A stretch of DNA of 64,000 bases from JANXLS01 sp035308565 (lineage in GTDB: Bacteria > Planctomycetota > SZUA-567 > H5-PLA8): NCBI GenBank assembly GCA_035308565.1, contig DATGGK010000112.1, forward strand, positions 1 through 64,000, given 5' to 3'. A program made the position numbers and the translations under genes. Below the pieces are notes generated by a model, which worked only from the letters and a program-made list of their open reading frames with translations, made no database searches and was not told where the DNA came from. Shown here one piece after another: positions 17,119 through 25,506 of the stretch (its first letter is position 1; the number at the start of each line of letters is the position of its first letter).

Positions 17119-18123
17119 ATGAAATTATTGGTCACCGGCGCAGCGGGGTTTATTGGGTCGAGCTTTGCGCGCTTGAGCGTGGAGTTGGGGCATGACGTCG
17201 TCGTGCTCGATGCACTCACGTATGCGGGGAATCTGGCGAATCTGGAGCCGATCAAGGGGAATGCTCGCTTTAAATTCGTGAAGGGAGATATTCGCGACGG
17301 GAAATTGGCGCTGGAATTGTTGACGTCGCTCAAGCCGGACGCGCTGGTGAATTTTGCAGCGGAAAGCCACGTGGATCGTTCGATCATGGATGCGTCGCCG
17401 TTTGTGAGCACAAACGTGGGCGGCACGCAAGTGCTGCTGGATGCGCTGAAAAAATCGGGAATCGCGACGCGCTTTTTGCAGGTGTCCACGGATGAAGTGT
17501 ACGGTTCGGCCGATGACAAGAAGCCGTTTACCGAGCGGCATTATTTGAAGCCGTCGAGTCCTTACGCGGCGAGCAAGACGGCAGCGGATTTGTTTGTGCT
17601 GGCGTTTCAGCACACGTACAAACTGGACGCGCTGATCACGCGCTGTTCGAACAACTACGGGCCGTACCAATTTCCGGAGAAACTCATTCCGCTCTTTACG
17701 ACGAATCTGTTCGAAGGAAAAAAAGTGCCGGTCTACGGCGACGGCATGCAGATTCGCGATTGGATTCATTGCGACGATCACAGCCGCGGCGTGCTCGCGG
17801 CGCTGGAGAAAGGCAAAAGCGGCGAGGTGTACAATCTGGGCGGCGGAAACGGCACGCCAAATATTCAGATCACGCGCATGTTGTTGAAGCTAACCGGGCG
17901 CGATGAATCATCCATCCAATTCGTGCAGGACCGGCCCGGGCACGACCGCGTGTATTTAATCGATCATTCGAAGGCCACGCGCGAGTTGAGCTGGGTGCCG
18001 CAAGTTTCGTTTGAAGCGGGATTGGCGGAAACGGTGACGTGGTATCGCGCGAACCGCGCGTGGTGGGAAGCGGTAAAGTCGGGGGAGTATCAGGCGTATT
18101 ATGAAAAGCAGTACGGGAAGTGA
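17119..18123 (+). CDS. rmlB: dTDP-glucose 4,6-dehydratase
   Basis: An extended short-chain dehydrogenase that uses bound NAD+ to convert dTDP-glucose to dTDP-4-keto-6-deoxyglucose. Evidence over 334 residues: 'VTGAAGFIGSSF' (NAD loop), 'ALVNFAAESHVDRSI', 'QVSTDEVYGS', catalytic 'SSPYAASKTAAD' (Tyr-x3-Lys), 'ITRCSNNYGPYQFPEKLIP' and 'VYGDGMQIRDWIHCDDH'. These are characteristic of RmlB. GGAG lies six bases before the ATG. It is flanked by the RmlA-like and RmlD-like genes, so a 6-deoxysugar, probably dTDP-L-rhamnose, is the likely product. An rmlC epimerase is not in the window. Confidence 0.94.
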   Translation: MKLLVTGAAGFIGSSFARLSVELGHDVVVLDALTYAGNLANLEPIKGNARFKFVKGDIRDGKLALELLTSLKPDALVNFAAESHVDRSIMDASPFVSTNVGGTQVLLDALKKSGIATRFLQVSTDEVYGSADDKKPFTERHYLKPSSPYAASKTAADLFVLAFQHTYKLDALITRCSNNYGPYQFPEKLIPLFTTNLFEGKKVPVYGDGMQIRDWIHCDDHSRGVLAALEKGKSGEVYNLGGGNGTPNIQITRMLLKLTGRDESSIQFVQDRPGHDRVYLIDHSKATRELSWVPQVSFEAGLAETVTWYRANRAWWEAVKSGEYQAYYEKQYGK

Positions 18124-18127
18124 ACGG

Positions 18128-18175
18128 ACCATTTGTCATTTGTCATTTTTGATTTGTCATCTGTCATTGGGGTTG
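18128..18175. repeat. Word-repeat arm (CATTTGTCATTTGTC)
   Basis: Imperfect tandem ATTTGTCATT words directly after the rmlB stop, same family as the palindrome at 11905-12002. It lies just before the true start of the next gene. Confidence 0.6.
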
Positions 18176-18189
18176 GCGCTGGAGAGTTC

Positions 18190-19053
18190 ATGGTCACGAA
18201 GAAAGTCTTGTTGATTGGCAAGGGACACTTGGGAAGCTGGCTGAAGGAGCACTGGCGCATTCCCGCGGAGTTGCATTGGGCGCGGGAGATGGCGGAGCTT
18301 GATATCGAGACGCTGCGGCGCTTGCAGCCGGACGCCGTGATCAACACGGCGGGGAAGACGGATTTGCGCTGGTGCGAGGATAATCCGGCGGAGTGTTTTC
18401 GCTGCAACGTGAGCGCCCCAATCGGCGTATACCGCGCGGTGAAGGCGGCGTTCAACAATCGCGTCCCGTACATTCATTTGAGCAGCGGGTGCGTGTGGGA
18501 TGGGCCGTTTCGTCCGGATGGGAAGCCCTTCGGCCCGAACGATCCGGCGACGCCGGCATGTTTTTATTCGTGGACCAAAGCCGCCTGCGACGCCCTGCTG
18601 ATGGCCGAAGCGAGCGCGCCGATCGTGGCGCTGCGCCCCCGGCAGGTGTATTCGCCGCTGCCGTCCGCGCGCAACACGCTCACAAAGCTCAACACCTATC
18701 CGAAGCTTTTGGACACCCCCAATTCGATGACCAGCGCGGAGACGATTGCGCGGACGATTGAGATTATTCTTTCGTCGAACGATGCGAAAGTGTGGAACCG
18801 GATCATGAACGTGTACGAGCGCGGCTATTCGTCGCCCTATGAAGTCGGCACTTTTCTGGCTCAAGCCGGTTGTCGCGCGATGCCGGAAAACCTGACAAAG
18901 AACGAATTGGATTCGTGGCATAAACCCAAGCGCGTGGACGCGGTGATCGAGGATGCATTTTTTGAAACGCTGGTGAAGCCGCCGACGGTGCAAGCGGAGT
19001 TGAAGCGGAATATTGCGCTGTTCGCGGAAGCGATTAAAAAGAAGCTTGGCTAA
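18190..19053 (+). CDS. RmlD-like dTDP-4-dehydrorhamnose reductase-family SDR
   Basis: A 287-residue extended SDR. It shows 'VLLIGKGHLGSWL' (a variant nucleotide loop), 'LQPDAVINTAGKTDLRWCEDNPAECFRCNV', 'IHLSSGCVWDG', and 'CFYSWTKAACDALL' with the Tyr-x3-Lys pair. RmlD reduces dTDP-4-keto-rhamnose to dTDP-rhamnose; the position after rmlA and rmlB fits, but sequence divergence leaves other keto-sugar reductions open. The ATG at 18190 is chosen because GGAGAG lies just upstream; the longer frame begins in repeat DNA. Confidence 0.78.
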   Translation: MVTKKVLLIGKGHLGSWLKEHWRIPAELHWAREMAELDIETLRRLQPDAVINTAGKTDLRWCEDNPAECFRCNVSAPIGVYRAVKAAFNNRVPYIHLSSGCVWDGPFRPDGKPFGPNDPATPACFYSWTKAACDALLMAEASAPIVALRPRQVYSPLPSARNTLTKLNTYPKLLDTPNSMTSAETIARTIEIILSSNDAKVWNRIMNVYERGYSSPYEVGTFLAQAGCRAMPENLTKNELDSWHKPKRVDAVIEDAFFETLVKPPTVQAELKRNIALFAEAIKKKLG

Positions 19054-19106
19054 TGAGCTTCCGCGGTTTCCTTGGCCTTCATCTTCTCAAGCCAAACCGC
19101 CGAGGA
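19051..19106 (-). pseudogene. Duplicated 3' fragment of the gene at 19945-20283
   Basis: On the minus strand about 19 codons (K-S-S-A-V-W-L-E-K-M-K-A-K-E-T-A-E-A-H-stop) repeat the C-terminus of the small protein encoded at 19945-20283 with only a few changes. No start or upstream part of the gene is present. It lies after the stop codon of the 235-residue lipoprotein and touches the stop codon of the RmlD-like gene. It is a remnant of a partial duplication of about 55 bases. Confidence 0.75.
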
Positions 19107-19165
19107 CTTGTCCGCCCGCTTGGAATGCGGTCGTATAACGCCTATGCCGCAGTCAAACTCAAGTC

Positions 19166-19873
19166 CTATTTCGATCCGGTCTTTTCCGCGGCACTTTGGA
19201 GAATTCTCTCGAGCAGGAACCCGTGCTCCCAGGTGTTCAATTCGTCAACGCAAATTGCACCGTCGCCAACGACAATCTTGTCTGAATTCATTGGCAGTAA
19301 CTTCGCGGAACATGTATCCGCGCCGATTCCTTGAACTACTGCGAACGCGATCACCATATTATCGTGTAAAATTCCGAAGCAGCTCCGCAACGCGACGTCC
19401 TTGCTTCCCGCTGCCAGCGTCACCTTGTCTTTGTCCGCGCTTATGGCGATGACCTTGGTTTTAAAAGCCTGAGGTTCCGGTTCGGTCAAGGGCACGGCTG
19501 AGTCGCCCTTTTTAATCGGAAATCCTTCTTCCGATTTGGGCTGAAGGATCACACGTGCCGAACACATGTCCGGCCAGACCTTATCGACCTGCACTGTTCC
19601 AACAAATTTGCCGCAATGAAGCGCGCGGAAGTGGTTGCCCGGCTTCACGCCCTGGGTTGATCCAGCAGAAAGCATGACGAGGTTCACTTCGGCTTTGGCC
19701 GCAAGCACTCTAATGCCGGAGCCGTTCTCATGCGGGGACGAAACAACCGGCGCTTGAGCGCAAGCTGGCGTGTCGGGAGCCGCGCGCGGCGGCGCGCAAT
19801 CGCATTCGGAATGATCGCAAGAGGCAAGCACCAGCGCGAGGGCCGGCGAGCAGAAGAGCAGTTTCAAGCGCAT
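19166..19873 (-). CDS. Lipoprotein with two similar beta-barrel-like repeats
   Basis: Signal peptide and lipobox 'LVLASC' (Cys19) followed by a Cys/Pro-rich linker (CDCAPP). The mature part has two similar segments of about 75 residues: one near 55-125 ('KAEVNLVMLSAGSTQGVKPGNHFRAL') and one near 140-210 ('KDKVTLAAGSKDVALRSCFGIL'), both ending '-CSA-'. The pattern 'V.L..G...GV..G..F' followed by V-x-V resembles the small beta-barrels seen in MreC- or FlgT-like proteins. GGAGAA precedes the ATG. Outer- or inner-membrane anchored; function unknown. Confidence 0.7.
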   Translation of the reverse strand: MRLKLLFCSPALALVLASCDHSECDCAPPRAAPDTPACAQAPVVSSPHENGSGIRVLAAKAEVNLVMLSAGSTQGVKPGNHFRALHCGKFVGTVQVDKVWPDMCSARVILQPKSEEGFPIKKGDSAVPLTEPEPQAFKTKVIAISADKDKVTLAAGSKDVALRSCFGILHDNMVIAFAVVQGIGADTCSAKLLPMNSDKIVVGDGAICVDELNTWEHGFLLERILQSAAEKTGSK

Positions 19874-19944
19874 GGTAAGTTCTCCGCTCGTACTGACGCG
19901 GATTTTCGAAAAATGCGCCGCGAATTTTGAGAACAGGCGCTGCG

Positions 19945-20283
19945 TTAATGCGCGGCTTCCGCGCTTTCCTTGGCCTTCATCTTCTCAAGCCAAACCGCCC
20001 ACGACTTGCCCGCAGCGGTATCCACGCCGGAGAAAAACAGGCCGGCGATGTCCTTATAAAAGACTTTGATTTTATCGTCGCGGTCCGCGGGAAACATTTC
20101 GACATACGGTTCGGGCACCGCCGATTCGCGGTTAAAAATATAACCGACGACTTTCGTGCCGTCCTTCAGCGTGATCGTAATATCGCCGCGGTAGTCGAAC
20201 GCTTTTTCGAGCGCGTCGTACAATTCTTCCTTCGACGCGAGCGACGGATTCCATTTTTCGAGGGATTTGATTTCTTCGGGCAT
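19945..20283 (-). CDS. Small hypothetical protein downstream of hpnH
   Basis: A 112-residue acidic protein not assigned to a family. It has a beta-rich middle ('GDITITLKDGTKVVGYIFNRES', 'PYVEMFPADRDDKIKVFYKDIAGLFFSG') and a helical C-terminus ('AVWLEKMKAKE'). The strand pattern suggests a small SH3- or Sm-like barrel. The ATG at 20283 is preferred to a GTG four codons upstream that lies in a word-repeat tract. It follows hpnH by 42 bases on the same strand, so co-expression is likely. Its 3' end was copied to 19051-19106. Confidence 0.65.
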   Translation of the reverse strand: MPEEIKSLEKWNPSLASKEELYDALEKAFDYRGDITITLKDGTKVVGYIFNRESAVPEPYVEMFPADRDDKIKVFYKDIAGLFFSGVDTAAGKSWAVWLEKMKAKESAEAAH

Positions 20284-20285
20284 CG

Positions 20286-20324
20286 TTTCTACCACTCAGC
20301 ACTCAGGACTCAGCACTTCCATTT
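20286..20324. repeat. Word-repeat tract (CACTCAGCACTCAGGA)
   Basis: Imperfect tandem copies of an ~8-base word (ACTCAGCA) between hpnH and the downstream small gene. The same words form the tract at 62961-63008. Confidence 0.6.
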
Positions 20325-21341
20325 TTACAATCCGTGCGCCATCGCCGCCTTCGCCGTCCGAGCGAATCCTTTCAGCGAGCCGAATGTCTCATCGACCGCC
20401 GTCGGTTCGTAGCCGCAGTGGACCATGCAGTCCTTGCATTTTTCGTTGCCGCTCTTGTGGCCGTACTTGTCCCACTCGGTCAGTTCCATCAATTCTTTGA
20501 ACGTCTGGACGTAACCTTCCTGCAAGAGGTAGCAGGGCTTCTGCCAGCCGAAGATGTTGTACGTGGGGTTGCCCCAAGGCGTGCATTCGAAATCGACGTG
20601 GCCTTGCAGGAATTCGAGGAAGAGCGGCGAGAGGTTGAACTTCCAGCTCTTCTTGCGCTTGGCGAGCAAATCGCTGAAGAGCTTGTGCGTTTTTTGTCGC
20701 TGTAGAAAATGGCTCTGGTCCGGCGCTTTTTGATAACTGTAGCCGGGCGAGAGCATCATGCCTTCGACGCCCAGCGCCATCATGTCGTCGAAGAACTGTT
20801 CGTAGTGCTTCGGATCGGCGCCGTCGAAGAGCGTGGTGTTGGTCGTGACGCGGAAGCCGCGTTTCACCGCCGCTTTGATTGCGCTGACGGCCACGTCGTA
20901 CACACCTTCTTTGCAGACGGCGAAATCGTGCTCCTTCTTCGGGCCGTCCATGTGGATCGAAAAAGTGAGGTAGGTGCTGGGCTTGAACTGGTCGAGTTTT
21001 TCTTCAAGCAAAATCGCGTTCGTACAGAGGTAAATGTACTTCTTGCGTTTCACGAGGCCTTCGACGATTTCGACGATTTTGGTATGCATGAGCGGTTCGC
21101 CGCCGGGGATGCTGACCATCGGAGCGCCACATTCATCCACGGCTTTGAAGCATTCTTCGGGCGTGAGTTCTTTGCGCAGGATGTGGCCGGGGTATTGAAT
21201 TTTGCCGCAGCCGGCGCAAGCGAGGTTGCAGCGCATGAGCGGTTCGAGCATGAGCACGAGCGGGTAGCGCTCAACGCCGCGCAGTTTCTTGCCGAGCACG
21301 TAGCTGGCGACGGTCCACATCTGAGACAACGGAACGGCCAT
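20325..21341 (-). CDS. hpnH: Adenosyl-hopene transferase (radical SAM)
   Basis: HpnH joins a 5'-deoxyadenosyl group to diploptene, the first step to bacteriohopanepolyols. The 338-residue protein has the radical-SAM cluster motif with Cys38, Cys42 and Cys45 ('RCNLACAGCGK'), 'SIPGGEPLMH', 'FSIHMDGPKKEHD' and the C-terminal DUF3463-type cysteine region ('FECTPWGNPTYNIFGWQKPCYLL', 'CKDCMVHCGYEPTAV'). The ATG at 21341 follows AAGGGG. No squalene-hopene cyclase or other hpn gene lies in the window, so the rest of the pathway would be elsewhere. Confidence 0.93.
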   Translation of the reverse strand: MAVPLSQMWTVASYVLGKKLRGVERYPLVLMLEPLMRCNLACAGCGKIQYPGHILRKELTPEECFKAVDECGAPMVSIPGGEPLMHTKIVEIVEGLVKRKKYIYLCTNAILLEEKLDQFKPSTYLTFSIHMDGPKKEHDFAVCKEGVYDVAVSAIKAAVKRGFRVTTNTTLFDGADPKHYEQFFDDMMALGVEGMMLSPGYSYQKAPDQSHFLQRQKTHKLFSDLLAKRKKSWKFNLSPLFLEFLQGHVDFECTPWGNPTYNIFGWQKPCYLLQEGYVQTFKELMELTEWDKYGHKSGNEKCKDCMVHCGYEPTAVDETFGSLKGFARTAKAAMAHGL

Positions 21342-21436
21342 GACAGACCCCTTCGAGACGAAAGCGACGCAAAGCAAAAGCCATTGGCGATAAGACGTGG
21401 CGATAATATCCGAGATGGCGGGCGATTCAACTGATT

Positions 21437-21463
21437 TGTTCGTAGTCCCGCCTTTAGGCGGTC
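21437..21463. repeat. GTAGTCCCGCCTTTAGGCGG hairpin, copy 3
   Basis: TTCGTAGTC followed by CCGCC-ttta-GGCGG, between hpnH and the upstream membrane protein gene. It matches the copy at about 33-55, including the TTCGTAGTC lead. Confidence 0.7.
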
Positions 21464-21480
21464 TTGTGATTGAAACGAAG

Positions 21481-22002
21481 TCACAGGCGCCGATTCAAAG
21501 GCAACATCAACTTCAGCCATTCGGGAAGGAATTCGCAGAGAAGCGTCAGAAAAAATAACAGTGCTACGGCGACGAGGATGTTGCCGATGATTTTTGTCGT
21601 ACTAAACGACCACGATATTTCGCGCTTGTTCGACTCGCGCAATTTGGCGAATTCGTCCTCGAAAAGGTACACCTCCCATTCATTCGCATTCCGAGGCGGG
21701 CCATACACATCGACGAGCAGCACCTTGGTCGCCGCGACGAACGGCCACCCGTAATGATCCGTCGATGTCGTGCAATCACGCTGACATTTTGAGTAAATTT
21801 GTTCATGGTATTCAGTGACGTCTTTGGAATCGTACAAAAGCCGCGGGAAATCCAACGAGGTTGACCCGATTATCAACTGAGATCCCGAATCCGCCACGGT
21901 TCGCGGAACGCGCACGTTCGGCAGCACGTTAGTTCCCACCAATGCCCCTGCCGCAATCATCACGATCAGCGCGGTGCTGAGATGAAACCGAAGGAAGCGC
22001 AT
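21481..22002 (-). CDS. Hypothetical two-TM membrane protein
   Basis: A 173-residue protein with an N-terminal transmembrane helix (about 8-28, 'STALIVMIAAGALVG') and a C-terminal one (about 138-160, 'IIGNILVAVALLFFLTLL'). About 105 residues between them are likely periplasmic and include two cysteines close together ('KCQRDC'), which could form a disulfide. It is not recognised as a family. GC is a little lower than in neighbours. No strong ribosome site precedes the ATG. It lies upstream of hpnH, but a repeat separates the two. Confidence 0.6.
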   Translation of the reverse strand: MRFLRFHLSTALIVMIAAGALVGTNVLPNVRVPRTVADSGSQLIIGSTSLDFPRLLYDSKDVTEYHEQIYSKCQRDCTTSTDHYGWPFVAATKVLLVDVYGPPRNANEWEVYLFEDEFAKLRESNKREISWSFSTTKIIGNILVAVALLFFLTLLCEFLPEWLKLMLPLNRRL

Positions 22003-22114
22003 GGATTCACAATTCCCAAGCTAAACCAGCGCGCATCTGCGTGTGATTCGGGCATGGCGTTGAATGTCCCGTCCCCGCGAATTATAGTGAGGCGGAATTC
22101 GGAAAGTCCAGCGC

Positions 22115-22822
22115 ATGAAACAAAATTCGCAAGCCGAATCCCCTCACCCCGGCCCTCTCCCCCAAGGGGAGAGGGAGACGCTTCCCTTCGGGCCGCTCAA
22201 GCGCTTCGGACTCATGGGCGGATCGTTCGATCCGGTTCATGTTGGACATCTGTCCATTGCGCAACAAATATTCAACGCGCTAAAGCTAGAAAAAGTCATC
22301 CTGATTCCGGCGGCGACGGCGCCGCACAAGCGCGAAAACGGAATGCATGCGCCGGCTGAAGACCGCATGGAGATGTGCCGGTTGGCGGTGCATAACATGC
22401 ACGGGTTGGAGGCCAGCGATTTTGAACTCAAACGCGGCGGGTTGAGCTACACCGTCGAGACGGCGCGGCAGGTGCGTGCGGCGTACGGACCGGCCGCGGA
22501 GATTTATTTTCTGATTGGATCCGACAGCCTGGCCGATTTGCCGATGTGGTACGAAATCGACGAATTGCTCACGCTCGCACGCTTCGCGGTTGCCGAACGG
22601 CGCGAATCGCCGATCAAGGAATCGCTGTGGAAGACGTTGAAAGAGGAGTTGGGCGCGGAGGCGGTGAAGATGCTGCGCGATGGCGTGGCGAACGTTCAGC
22701 GCGTGGACATCAGTTCGACGCAGATTCGCGAATTGCTGGCGCGCGGCGAAAAAATTCCGGGGTATCTGCGGCGCGACGTGGAGGAATATATTCGGAAGAA
22801 GAAGTTGTATGGGGCGAAATGA
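22115..22822 (+). CDS. nadD: Nicotinate-mononucleotide adenylyltransferase
   Basis: NadD adenylates nicotinate mononucleotide to deamido-NAD in NAD synthesis. Diagnostic segments are 'FGLMGGSFDPVHVGHLSIAQ' (nucleotidyl-transferase HxGH motif), 'VILIPAATAPHK', 'YFLIGSDSLADLPMWYEIDELL' and 'VDISSTQIRELL'. The first ~28 residues (with SPHPGPLPQGER) are the translation of a CCTCTCCCC-type repeat. The conserved first beta strand (KRFGLMGG) begins only after it, so the repeat supplies the N-terminal extension. A GGAAAG site precedes the ATG at 22115; no start lies between the repeat and the first strand. Confidence 0.93.
   Translation: MKQNSQAESPHPGPLPQGERETLPFGPLKRFGLMGGSFDPVHVGHLSIAQQIFNALKLEKVILIPAATAPHKRENGMHAPAEDRMEMCRLAVHNMHGLEASDFELKRGGLSYTVETARQVRAAYGPAAEIYFLIGSDSLADLPMWYEIDELLTLARFAVAERRESPIKESLWKTLKEELGAEAVKMLRDGVANVQRVDISSTQIRELLARGEKIPGYLRRDVEEYIRKKKLYGAK
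22142..22175. repeat. CCTCTCCCC repeat, coding copy in nadD
   Basis: One copy of the CCCTCACCCC-GGCC-CTCTCCCC-CAAGGGGAGAGGG element, read in frame as SPHPGPLPQGER at the N-terminus of NadD. Related copies are at 33221-33262, 52620-52662 and 61109-61150. Confidence 0.8.
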
Positions 22823-22894
22823 ACGACGGGTTTTTTCTTGGCGATTCGCCATTTATTGGCGTCTTTATGACGTCTCCATTTCAAAGAGGTCATT

Positions 22895-23674
22895 ATGGGC
22901 ACGAATTTGTCCATTGTGGCACTGGTCCTCACGTCAGTCGCCGCCGCTTCCGAAGTGTCCGAGAAAGTGGACGGGCCATTTCGCATTCTTTTCACGGATG
23001 CACGTCTGCTCGACGTCAAGCGCAAGGAATCGACAGATTGGTTCAGCTACTCGATTTCGGTGGGCGGCGCCAGCGCCAAGATTGTCACGTATGAACTGAC
23101 GCTCTCCGACGATTTGAACAAGAAATTTAAAGTGACGTTCAACGATCAAGGCAAGCTCACTCACGCGGACAAATATTCGACGCGCATGGGCAGCCTGCCA
23201 CAAGTGGTTCAAAGTGCGATCGAAAAGAGCGCGCCTTCGGCGGGCGCCGACGCGGTCGTGGAAGCGAGGGTCAGTTATCTTCGCGACGGATTTTACGGAT
23301 ACAAGATCGCGGGCAAGCTCGACGGCAAAAAGCTGGAGCTCGAAGTGCCGATCGTACCCTCGAAGATTGTCCCGACGGCGATCGTCAAAGGCCTGAATAA
23401 ACGCGTTCGCGTCTCAAAACCCGAAGACAAGCCGACGGACGAGAATACGGTCGAGCTTTGGTCCGAGAGCACGCCATACTCCGCGAAATTTACCTATGCG
23501 TGGAAGCAAACCTCAGGAGAGGAATTGAAACTGCCGGCCGCGGACCTGACCGGGCACACACTGAAGTTTCGCGTTCCAAAACCCGGAAAATATGCGTTTC
23601 AACTGACGGTGAACGATGGCTATCAGGCCAGCACGTCCGACGAATTCCGTTTGGAGGCGTACGATTCAAAATAG
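22895..23674 (+). CDS. Secreted protein with C-terminal PKD-like domain
   Basis: A signal peptide (about residues 1-19) leads into a ~150-residue region of alternating strands and helices. The C-terminal ~85 residues look like an Ig/PKD-type sandwich ('AKFTYAWKQTSGEEL', 'GHTLKFRVPKPGKYAFQLTVNDGYQAS'), a fold typical of extracellular adhesion or enzyme-associated modules. The ATG follows AGAGG. It converges with purC with a six-base gap. Function unknown. The frame is well supported by codon use and the signal peptide. Confidence 0.68.
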   Translation: MGTNLSIVALVLTSVAAASEVSEKVDGPFRILFTDARLLDVKRKESTDWFSYSISVGGASAKIVTYELTLSDDLNKKFKVTFNDQGKLTHADKYSTRMGSLPQVVQSAIEKSAPSAGADAVVEARVSYLRDGFYGYKIAGKLDGKKLELEVPIVPSKIVPTAIVKGLNKRVRVSKPEDKPTDENTVELWSESTPYSAKFTYAWKQTSGEELKLPAADLTGHTLKFRVPKPGKYAFQLTVNDGYQASTSDEFRLEAYDSK

Positions 23675-23680
23675 GCTTCG

Positions 23681-24574
23681 CTATTCGGGCAGTTGCTCGT
23701 GCCCGGTGATGCGGCGGTAGGCGTCCACGTATTTTTCGCGCGTTTTCTGCACGATCACTTCGGGAAGGGGCGGCGCGGGCGGAAGTTTGTTCCAGCCGAT
23801 GCCTTCCAAATAATCGCGGACGAACTGCTTGTCGAAGCTGTATTGTGTCTGGCCCGGCGTCCATTGTTCGCGCGGCCAGAAGCGCGAGCTGTCGGGCGTG
23901 AGCACTTCATCGACTAAGATGATCTGCCCGTCACTCTGGCCGAATTCGAATTTCGTATCGGCGATGATGATGTTTTTCGAAAGCGCGTGTTCGGCGGCGC
24001 GTTTGTAGATGCTGATCGAGAGATCGCGCAGCTTTTCGGCGTTAGCCTGGCCGATGGCGCCCGCCGCCTGCTCGAAGGTGATGTTTTCGTCGTGGCCTTC
24101 GGTGGCTTTTGTGGCGGGGGTGAAAATGGGCTGATCGAGGCGCGATCCGTTTTTTAATCCGCGCGGAAGCGGGATGCCGCAGACGCTGCCTTTTTGCTGG
24201 TATTCTTTCCAGCCGGAACCCATCAAGTAACCGCGCACCACGCATTCGATCGGAAACACTTTCGCTTTGACGACCAGCATCGAGCGGCCCGAAAGAATCG
24301 CGCGGTGTTTTTCAAGGCCGTGGCCCATCAGTTCAACGTCGGCGGTGATCAGGTGGTTGCGCGGGTTGTCGCCGAGGAAACTGAACCAGAATCGCGAGAG
24401 GCCGTTGAGGACGCGGCCTTTGTCGGGGATGGGCGTGGGAATGACCGAATCGAAGGCGCTCAGGCGATCGGTGCTGACGATCAGAAGTTTGTCGCCGAGG
24501 TCGTAGACATCGCGGACCTTACCGCGCGCCAGCAGCTTGAAGCCGGGCAGATTGGTTTCGAATATGGGGTCCAT
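23681..24574 (-). CDS. purC: Phosphoribosylaminoimidazole-succinocarboxamide synthase
   Basis: SAICAR synthetase joins aspartate to CAIR using ATP in purine synthesis. The 297-residue protein has 'GKVRDVYDLGDKLLIVSTDRLSAFD', 'VKAKVFPIECVVRGYLMGSGWKEYQ', 'IFTPATKATEGHDENITF' and 'IIIADTKFEFG', then 'LVDEVLTPDSSRFWP', all in PurC order, and is the longer, yeast-like form (about 300 residues). The ATG at 24574 begins just before the conserved domain; the frame upstream has no homology. It stands alone, not in a pur operon. Confidence 0.96.
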   Translation of the reverse strand: MDPIFETNLPGFKLLARGKVRDVYDLGDKLLIVSTDRLSAFDSVIPTPIPDKGRVLNGLSRFWFSFLGDNPRNHLITADVELMGHGLEKHRAILSGRSMLVVKAKVFPIECVVRGYLMGSGWKEYQQKGSVCGIPLPRGLKNGSRLDQPIFTPATKATEGHDENITFEQAAGAIGQANAEKLRDLSISIYKRAAEHALSKNIIIADTKFEFGQSDGQIILVDEVLTPDSSRFWPREQWTPGQTQYSFDKQFVRDYLEGIGWNKLPPAPPLPEVIVQKTREKYVDAYRRITGHEQLPE

Positions 24575-24679
24575 TGTGGCTGTGTCTCCACAAATAGTAT
24601 AGTCGCGGTTGAGCGCAGTGAAACTCAGATAAAATAAATTATCGAAAAATTCATCTGTGTTTGACTGCGTCAAAGCTGA

Positions 24680-24737
24680 GGAGCGGCGGCACTCCTGCCG
24701 CCCTGCGTTAACGGCGGCAAGAGTGCCGCCGCTCCTG
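24680..24737. repeat. Repeat family GGAGCGGCGGCA, copy 2
   Basis: GAGGAGCGGCGGCACTC and its inverse GAGTGCCGCCGCTCC enclose a short GC-rich loop between the superoxide dismutase and purC. This copy lacks the GGTTCAA flanks of the other two. Confidence 0.8.
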
Positions 24738-24750
24738 AGTTTACGTTGCT

Positions 24751-25476
24751 TTATGCGAAGCGTTTGGCGACGTCGTCCCAGTTGATCACGTTCCAGATCG
24801 CCTTGAGGTAATCGCCGCGCATGTTCATGTATTTCAGATAATAGGCGTGTTCCCAGACGTCGATGCCGAGCAGGGCTTTTTTGCCTTCCATGACGGGGCT
24901 GTCCTGATTGGCGGTGGAGTAGACTTCGAGTTTGCCGTCGCCGGTCTTGGCCAGCCAGGCCCAGCCGCTGCCAAAGCGTTTCATGCCGGCGTCGTTCATT
25001 TTCTCGGTGAAGGTCTTGAAGTCGGTGAACGTGGATTTGATCGCGTCGGCCAGCGTGCCTTTGGGTTCGCCGCCGGCTTTTGGCCCGAGGCTTTCCCAGA
25101 AGAGCGTGTGGTTGTAATGGCCGCCGCCGTTGTTAATCACGCCCTGGCGGATCGCTTCGGGCACTTTGGCGGCTTTGTTGGCGAGGAGTTCTTCGATGCT
25201 GAGCGCCGTAAGATCGGCGTGGCCGGCCAGAGCCTTGTTGAGGTTGGCGACGTACGCGGCGTGGTGCTTGTCGTGATGGATTTCCATGGTCTTGGCGTCG
25301 ATGTACGGTTCAAGCGCGTCGTAGGGGTAGGCGAGCTTGGGCACTTCGAAGCCCTCCGCGTGTGCGTGCGTGCCGAAGAGCGCGCCGCCGGCGACGACGG
25401 CGGCGGAGGCGGCGATGCCGGTGGCGAGGAAGGAACGGCGATGAATCAACGGAACGTGCTTGGCGTGCTCAACCAT
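24751..25476 (-). CDS. Tat-exported Fe/Mn superoxide dismutase
   Basis: Superoxide dismutase of the iron/manganese family, destroying superoxide outside the cytoplasm. A twin-arginine signal (RRSFLATG then a hydrophobic stretch and AHA) occupies about residues 13-40. Metal ligands follow in the usual order: His in 'MEIHHDKHH', His in 'YNHTLFW', Asp and His in 'GIDVWEHAYYLKY'. The ATG follows AAGGAG. A cytosolic paralogue without a signal lies at 26363-26968 in the same orientation, with a toxin-antitoxin pair between them. Metal choice cannot be told from sequence alone. Confidence 0.92.
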   Translation of the reverse strand: MVEHAKHVPLIHRRSFLATGIAASAAVVAGGALFGTHAHAEGFEVPKLAYPYDALEPYIDAKTMEIHHDKHHAAYVANLNKALAGHADLTALSIEELLANKAAKVPEAIRQGVINNGGGHYNHTLFWESLGPKAGGEPKGTLADAIKSTFTDFKTFTEKMNDAGMKRFGSGWAWLAKTGDGKLEVYSTANQDSPVMEGKKALLGIDVWEHAYYLKYMNMRGDYLKAIWNVINWDDVAKRFA

Positions 25477-25506
25477 GATCTTGGCTCCTTTTGATTGTGT
25501 AATGCG

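Noticed and set aside
19053..19452. Plus-strand frames after the RmlD-like gene
   Set aside because: They run through the duplicated 3' remnant and the lipoprotein gene on the other strand.
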